The notes below the pieces were generated by a model, which worked only from the letters and a program-made list of their open reading frames with translations, was not told the origin of the DNA and ran no database searches. Source: Georgenia yuyongxinii (lineage in GTDB: Bacteria > Actinomycetota > Actinomycetes > Actinomycetales > Actinomycetaceae). Taken from it: a DNA stretch of 64,000 bases. The DNA lies in NCBI RefSeq assembly GCF_006352065.1, contig NZ_CP040915.1, forward strand, positions 1,798,001-1,862,000. Direction: 5' to 3'. Positions 59,773 through 64,000 of this stretch are shown in pieces. Position numbers and translations under genes: made by a program. Numbering within the stretch: position 1 is the stretch's first letter; each line of letters starts with the position of its first letter.

Positions 59773-59797
59773 CCCGGGCCCGCCACGCGGGCCCGGG
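59773..59797 (+). terminator. Hairpin after the phosphofructokinase gene
   Basis: CCCGGGCCCGC and GCGGGCCCGGG pair perfectly around CAC, 4 bp after the stop. A degraded copy of the same unit follows at about 59804-59829. Confidence 0.75.
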
Positions 59798-59855
59798 CCC
59801 ACTGACCCGGGCTCGCCACGCGGACCCGGTCACCCTCGGCGCAGGTGACCGAGGA

Positions 59856-59893
59856 CGACGGCGCCCCCACCCGCCCGGGTGGGGGCGCCGTCG
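59856..59893. terminator. 18-bp-arm hairpin upstream of the DAHP synthase gene
   Basis: CGACGGCGCCCCCACCCG (59856-59873) is perfectly complementary to 59876-59893 with a 2-nt loop. It would act as second terminator or insulator between two plus-strand genes. Confidence 0.7.
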
Positions 59894-59993
59894 GCCAAGC
59901 CCGGGTGGGGACGACGGCGCGCCAGCCGGCGGTGCCGACGCCGGGGTGGTTCCCGGCCGTTGGACGCCGTCCGAAGCATCAGCGCGGGGCACC

Positions 59994-59999
59994 TATTCT
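59994..59999 (+). promoter_or_regulatory. -10 element (TATTCT), leaderless promoter of DAHP synthase
   Basis: TATTCT, 7 nt, then GTG 60007. It is the strongest sign that GTG 60007 is the start. Confidence 0.55.
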
Positions 60000-60006
60000 G
60001 GTCCGC

Positions 60007-61359
60007 GTGAGTATCGAGGCAACTGACGAGGTCCTGACCGGGCTGCAGCACTGGCGCGAGCTTCCCGCCGCCCACCAGCCCACCTGGCCCGACGCCGGCG
60101 CGGTGGATGCGGCGACCCGGGAGCTTCGCGAGTGGCCCCCGCTCGTCTTTGCCGGCGAGGCCGACAGCCTGCGGGACAAGCTGGCCGCGGCGGCCCGCGG
60201 GGAGGCGTTCGTCCTCCAGGGCGGGGACTGCGCCGAGACGTTCGCCGAGTCCACCGCGGACCGCATCCGCAACAAGATCCGCACGATCCTGCAGATGGCG
60301 GCGGTACTCACCTACGGCGCCTCGGTGCCGGTGGTCAAGCTGGGCCGGATGGCCGGGCAGTACGCCAAGCCGCGCAGCAGCGACCTGGAGACGCGCGACG
60401 GCGTCACCCTGCCCGCCTACCGCGGCGACGCCGTCAACGGCCACGCCTTCACGTCGGAATCCCGCATCCCGGACCCGCAGCGGCTGCTGCGCGCCTACCA
60501 CCACTCCGCGACCACGATCAACCTGATCCGCGCCTTCACTCAGGGCGGCTACGCCGATCTGCGGCTCGTCCACGACTGGAACCGCGGCTTCATGTCCAAC
60601 CCGGCCTACGCCCGATACGAGGTGCTCGCCGCGGAGATCGACCGCGCCATGCGGTTCATGGACGCCGCCGGGGTCGACTTCGAGGCGCTGCGGACGGTGG
60701 ACTTCTACACCTCCCACGAGGCGCTGCTGCTCGAGTACGAGTCGGCGATGACGCGCATCGACTCGCGCACCGGGCTGCCGTACAACACCTCCGCGCACTT
60801 CCTGTGGATCGGGGAGCGCACCCGCCAGGCCGACGGCGCCCACGTGGACATGCTCGCCCGGGTGCGCAACCCGATCGGCGTGAAGCTCGGGCCCACCACC
60901 ACCGGCGACGACGCGCTCGCCCTCATGGACAAGCTCAACCCCGACGGCGAGCCCGGCCGCCTGACCTTCATCACCCGCATGGGTGCCGGAAAGGTCCGGG
61001 ACAACCTGCCCGGGCTCGTCCAGCGGGTCACCGCCGACGGGCGGCCGGTCACCTGGATGTGCGACCCCATGCACGGCAACACCATCACCTCCCCGTCCGG
61101 GTTCAAGACCCGCGAGCTGGCCACCATCCTGGACGAGGTGCGCGGCTTCTTCGAGGTGCACAAGGCGCTGGGGACCGTGCCCGGCGGGCTGCACGTCGAG
61201 CTCACCGGCGACGACGTCACCGAGGTGCTGGGCGGTAGCGAGGAGGTCGACGACGCTGCGCTGGCCCGCCGGTACGAGACGCTCGTGGACCCGCGGCTGA
61301 ACCACCAGCAGTCGCTCGAGATGGCGTTCGACGTGGCCGAGATGCTGCGCGGCCACTGA
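60007..61359 (+). CDS. aroG: Class II 3-deoxy-7-phosphoheptulonate synthase
   Basis: 450 residues. First step of the shikimate pathway, from PEP and erythrose-4-phosphate. Class II (plant/AroA-II-type) motifs: FVLQGGDCAETFAES, VVKLGRMAGQYAKPRSS, HDWNRGFM, and WMCDPMHGNT; the metal-binding Cys in GGDC, His and Glu in HVELTGDDVTEVLGG are present. In M. tuberculosis the homologue is regulated by aromatic amino acids through extra N-terminal elements; here the N-terminus is short, so feedback may differ. The sulfite-oxidase-like gene begins 9 bp later. Confidence 0.93.
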   Translation: MSIEATDEVLTGLQHWRELPAAHQPTWPDAGAVDAATRELREWPPLVFAGEADSLRDKLAAAARGEAFVLQGGDCAETFAESTADRIRNKIRTILQMAAVLTYGASVPVVKLGRMAGQYAKPRSSDLETRDGVTLPAYRGDAVNGHAFTSESRIPDPQRLLRAYHHSATTINLIRAFTQGGYADLRLVHDWNRGFMSNPAYARYEVLAAEIDRAMRFMDAAGVDFEALRTVDFYTSHEALLLEYESAMTRIDSRTGLPYNTSAHFLWIGERTRQADGAHVDMLARVRNPIGVKLGPTTTGDDALALMDKLNPDGEPGRLTFITRMGAGKVRDNLPGLVQRVTADGRPVTWMCDPMHGNTITSPSGFKTRELATILDEVRGFFEVHKALGTVPGGLHVELTGDDVTEVLGGSEEVDDAALARRYETLVDPRLNHQQSLEMAFDVAEMLRGH

Positions 61360-61368
61360 CCCGGTGCC

Positions 61369-61971
61369 GTGACCACCGACGAGCCGGCCCTCCTGCCTGT
61401 GGAGCGGCACCTGCCGCCCGGGCAGCACCTGGTCGACCCGGCGCCGATCATGCACTACGGGCCGGTGCCGCGCCGTCGTCCCGAGCGGTGGACCTTCACC
61501 GTGGGCGGGGCGTGCGAGGGTGGCGGCGAGCAGACCTTCAGCTTCGCCCAGCTCGCCGAGCTGCCCACGCACGAGGTCGTCGCGGACCTGCACTGCGCGA
61601 GCGGGTGGTCCGCCGTGGACGAGCGGTGGTCCGGCCCGCTCGCCCGGGACGTCGTCGAGCTGGCCCCGCCGCGCAGCGACGCAGAGCATGTGCTCGTCTT
61701 CGCGGAGTACGGCTACAGCGCCACCGTGCGGCTGGAGGACCTCATGTCGGCGCGCACGCTCCTGGCCACCCACCACGACGGCGCCCCGCTGGACGACGAG
61801 CGTGGCGGACCGTTGCGCCTGATCCTGCCCCACCTGTACTCGTGGAAGGGGCCGAAGTGGCTGCGCGGGTGGAACTACCTCACCGCGGTCGAGCGCGGCT
61901 TCTGGGAGGAGCGGGGCTACCACCTCCGCGGGGACGCCTGGCGCGAGGAGCGGTACTCCTACCAGGAGTAG
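61369..61971 (+). CDS. Molybdopterin-dependent oxidoreductase, sulfite-oxidase-like
   Basis: 200 residues, a single Mo-cofactor domain of the COG2041/YedY-like fold. The Mo-ligand cysteine lies in ADLHCASGWSAVDERW, and IMHYGPVPRRRPERWTF, PLRLILPHLYSWKGPKWLRG and RGFWEERGYH are typical of the actinobacterial cytosolic subgroup. No Tat or Sec signal and no heme or Mo-dimer domain, so its electron partner is unknown. GTG 61369 is probably co-transcribed with the DAHP synthase gene. Confidence 0.87.
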   Translation: MTTDEPALLPVERHLPPGQHLVDPAPIMHYGPVPRRRPERWTFTVGGACEGGGEQTFSFAQLAELPTHEVVADLHCASGWSAVDERWSGPLARDVVELAPPRSDAEHVLVFAEYGYSATVRLEDLMSARTLLATHHDGAPLDDERGGPLRLILPHLYSWKGPKWLRGWNYLTAVERGFWEERGYHLRGDAWREERYSYQE

Positions 61972-61985
61972 CCGCTCCGTCGGGG

Positions 61986-62025
61986 CGCGAGATGACAGCT
62001 CACCGAGGAGACGACATCCCGCGGG
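61986..62025. repeat. Diverged relative of the 62-bp palindrome
   Basis: Bases 61995-62025 match the right arm of the palindrome (53685-53715) at 26 of 31 positions, and the preceding CGCGAGATG matches the start of the left arm. It looks like an internally deleted copy. It lies between the converging molybdenum-protein and kinase genes. Confidence 0.75.
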
Positions 62026-62039
62026 ATTTGCTGGCGTTG

Positions 62040-63965
62040 CTACACCACCGTCAGGGTGATCACGCTGTCGCGGGGGAGCATCGCGCCGGCGGCGGGGTCC
62101 TGGGCTCGCACGGTCCCGAAGAACCCGCCGAGGACCTCCTCCACCCGCACCCGGAAGCCCGCGGTCTCAAGCACCTGGGTGGCCTGCCGTACCTGGCTGC
62201 CCACCACGTCGGGCACCGCGAACAGCTCCGGCCCCTTCGAGACGACCAGCGCGACGGCGTCGCCGCGGTAGAGCTGGGCCGCACCGGGCGCGGGGGACTG
62301 GGCGATCACCGCACCGGCCGCGACCGAGTCGGAGAACTGCTCGGTGACCTCACCGGCGACCAGCCCGGCGCCCTCGAGCGTCGCGACGGCGTCCGCCTGC
62401 GCTGCCCCGGTCACGTCGGGCAGCCCGACGGGCTCGCGCCCGGCGGAGACCACCAGCTCGACCCCCGTGGTGTGGGGGACCACCTCGCCGGCGGCGGGCG
62501 TCGAGGACAGGACAATGCCGGCGGGGACCGTGCCGTGGTACTCCTCGCGAGCCTCCGGCGCTGGCAGGCCCGCTTCGGCGAGCGCCGCCTCGGCGTCCTC
62601 CAGGCTGGTGTCTACCAGTGTCGGGACCGTGACCATGAGGATGCCCAGGGAGACCGAGACCTGCACCTCGCTGCCCTTGCGTGCGTCCGCGCCACCGGCG
62701 GGGTCGGTGGAGATGACCTCGCCCTCGGGGACGGTGTCATGGTGGGTGCGGCTGACAGCCGGCTCCAGCTCGGCGTCGCGCAGCCCGGCGACAGCGTCGT
62801 CCTCCGCCTGACCGACGACGGTGGGGACGGTGACCATCGCGCCCGGGCCCACCTGGAACCACCAGAGCGTGCCCGCACCGGCCGCGACGACCAGGACGAG
62901 CAGGACCGCGAGCACCCGCGGCCACACGCGCCGACGGCGAGGCCGGGCGGGGGCCTCGGCCTGCGGGCGCGTGATGGCACCGATGGGCAGCGCGACCGTC
63001 CCGTGACCGTTGCGGAGATCGGTGACGCGGGTGGCGTCGTCGTCCACCTCACCGTCGCCCGCTCCCGACGGCGTCGCCGGCCCGGGCCGTACGTCGGCAC
63101 GGCGCGTGAGGGTGGTCGGGTCCAGGGTGGCAACCGTGCGGCGCAGGAGCATGAGCGCAGCGCCGGCGTCCTGGGGGCGTTCGTCGGGGTCGCGGGCGGT
63201 CAGGGCCCCGACGAGCTCGTCGACCTCGACCGGCAGCCACGCCACCGCGGCCGACGGGGCAGGCACGGAGGAGTTGACGTGCTGGAAGGCCACCTGGATC
63301 GGCGCGTCGCCGGTGAAGGGCTGGCTGCCGGTGAGCAGCTCGTAGAGGAGCACCCCGACGGCGTAGACGTCGGCGCGCGGGTCGGCTCGGCCGTCGGTGA
63401 CGATCTCGGGCGCGAGGTAGGCGACCGTGCCGAGCACCGTGCCGGTGGTGGCGGCAGTGGCCTCGCTCACCGCGCGGGCGAGCCCGAAATCGGCCACCTT
63501 GGCGCGCCCGTCGGCGGTGAGGAGCACGTTCTCGGGCTTGATGTCGCGGTGCACCAGGCCCGCCCGGTGGGCGCTGGCGAGCGCGTCGAGCACCTCGTCG
63601 GCCAGCGAGAGGGCCTCTCCGAGCGGCAGCGCACCGCGCTCGCGCAGCACGGTGCGCAGGTTCGGCCCGTCGACGTACTCCATCGTCAGGTAGCTGGCCT
63701 CACCGGCGACGCCCTGGTCGTGGACGGCCACGATGCCCGGGTGGGTCAGCCGGGCCGCGGCGCGCGCCTCGCGGCGGAAGCGCGCCACGAAGTCGGCGCT
63801 CTCCGCCAGGTGCGGGTGCATCACCTTGACGGCGACGGTGCGCTCGAGCCGCCGGTCCACGGCCCGGTACACGGTGGCCATCCCGCCGCGCGCGACCCGC
63901 GCGGTCACCTCGTACCGGTCGTCGACCAGCTGGCCGATCATCGGGTCGAGGGCGGTGGTGTCCAC
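62040..63965 (-). CDS. PASTA-domain Ser/Thr protein kinase
   Basis: 641 residues. N-terminal Hanks-type kinase: VARGGMATVYRAVDRR (P-loop), Lys 47 in AVKVMH, catalytic HRDIKPEN (139-146), DFG (159-161), and APEIVTDGRADPRADVYAVG. A juxtamembrane stretch, one helix (VLAVLLVLVVAAGAGTLWWF, near residue 350), and four extracytoplasmic PASTA repeats follow. It should sense muropeptides or lipid II and phosphorylate targets such as GarA (31075). It lies next to DAHP synthase as pknL does in mycobacteria/corynebacteria, but its symbol is left open. GTG 63965 has a -10 (TAGGCT) 6 nt upstream. Confidence 0.9.
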   Translation of the reverse strand: MDTTALDPMIGQLVDDRYEVTARVARGGMATVYRAVDRRLERTVAVKVMHPHLAESADFVARFRREARAAARLTHPGIVAVHDQGVAGEASYLTMEYVDGPNLRTVLRERGALPLGEALSLADEVLDALASAHRAGLVHRDIKPENVLLTADGRAKVADFGLARAVSEATAATTGTVLGTVAYLAPEIVTDGRADPRADVYAVGVLLYELLTGSQPFTGDAPIQVAFQHVNSSVPAPSAAVAWLPVEVDELVGALTARDPDERPQDAGAALMLLRRTVATLDPTTLTRRADVRPGPATPSGAGDGEVDDDATRVTDLRNGHGTVALPIGAITRPQAEAPARPRRRRVWPRVLAVLLVLVVAAGAGTLWWFQVGPGAMVTVPTVVGQAEDDAVAGLRDAELEPAVSRTHHDTVPEGEVISTDPAGGADARKGSEVQVSVSLGILMVTVPTLVDTSLEDAEAALAEAGLPAPEAREEYHGTVPAGIVLSSTPAAGEVVPHTTGVELVVSAGREPVGLPDVTGAAQADAVATLEGAGLVAGEVTEQFSDSVAAGAVIAQSPAPGAAQLYRGDAVALVVSKGPELFAVPDVVGSQVRQATQVLETAGFRVRVEEVLGGFFGTVRAQDPAAGAMLPRDSVITLTVV

Positions 63966-63971
63966 AGGCGC

Positions 63972-63977
63972 AGCCTA
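63972..63977 (-). promoter_or_regulatory. -10 element (TAGGCT), leaderless promoter of the kinase gene
   Basis: On the minus strand TAGGCT, 6 nt, GTG 63965. Confidence 0.5.
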
Positions 63978-64000
63978 CTTGGCCGGACGGCGCCGGCCCG

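Overview
The window is 64 kb of high-GC actinobacterial chromosome. Evidence: an almost uniformly G/C third codon position, frequent GTG/TTG starts, many -10 elements of the form TANNNT placed 6-7 nt before the start codon (leaderless mRNAs), an actinobacterial aa3-bcc respiratory module with diheme QcrC, GarA/FtsR, EF-G2, class II DAHP synthase, PPi-type phosphofructokinase and an F420-type oxidoreductase. Gene order is most like Micrococcales (Cellulomonas/Georgenia-like); that placement is inference. No tRNA, rRNA, CRISPR array, integrase or transposase was seen.

Layout. 1-3.2 kb: 3' end of a LuxR-type regulator, a flavin oxidoreductase, a small membrane methyltransferase and a frameshifted small gene. 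3.3-9.1 kb: a DUF222/HNH protein with a long Asp/Ala repeat linker, a thioredoxin-like/DUF4395 pair and a lipoprotein. 7.6-16.3 kb (minus strand): a tight five-gene operon built around a 1379-residue Pls/PosA-type NRPS-like synthetase (adenylation, carrier, membrane and left-handed beta-helix domains), followed by an HGSNAT/DUF418-type membrane protein, a class I amidotransferase-like protein, an Sfp-type phosphopantetheinyl transferase and an M1 metallopeptidase lipoprotein. This looks like a cluster for a non-alpha poly-amino acid (epsilon-polylysine type) and is the most interesting system in the window. A cytosolic aminopeptidase N lies directly upstream.

19-28 kb: housekeeping and accessory genes (universal stress protein, ArfB-like hydrolase, GlgC-like protein, EF-G2-like GTPase, RNase HI fusion, F420-type oxidoreductase, DUF4126). 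28.2-33.9 kb: the conserved actinobacterial block pgsA-like, DUF881, sbp, DUF881, garA, MerR/FtsR, bifunctional-nuclease domain, second MerR; its order matches my memory of M. tuberculosis Rv1822-Rv1830, but no gcvH is present. 34-39 kb: pyrD, DUF3043, M20 dipeptidase, glycerate kinase, erpA. 39-49 kb: FKBP lipoprotein, ctaC-ctaD-ctaF, sodA, and ctaE-qcrC-qcrA-qcrB on the opposite strand, separated by strong hairpins.

49-64 kb: a degenerate receiver-domain protein translationally coupled to trpD, a stand-alone Lrp/AsnC sensor domain, a DEDD exonuclease fused to a UvrC-like GIY-YIG region, an acyl-CoA synthetase, ROK glucokinase, a plsC-type acyltransferase, PPi-phosphofructokinase, class II DAHP synthase, a sulfite-oxidase-like molybdenum protein and a PASTA Ser/Thr kinase. 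Intergenic regions carry unusual repeats, above all a perfect 62-bp palindrome at 53654-53715 with a diverged relative at 61986-62025.
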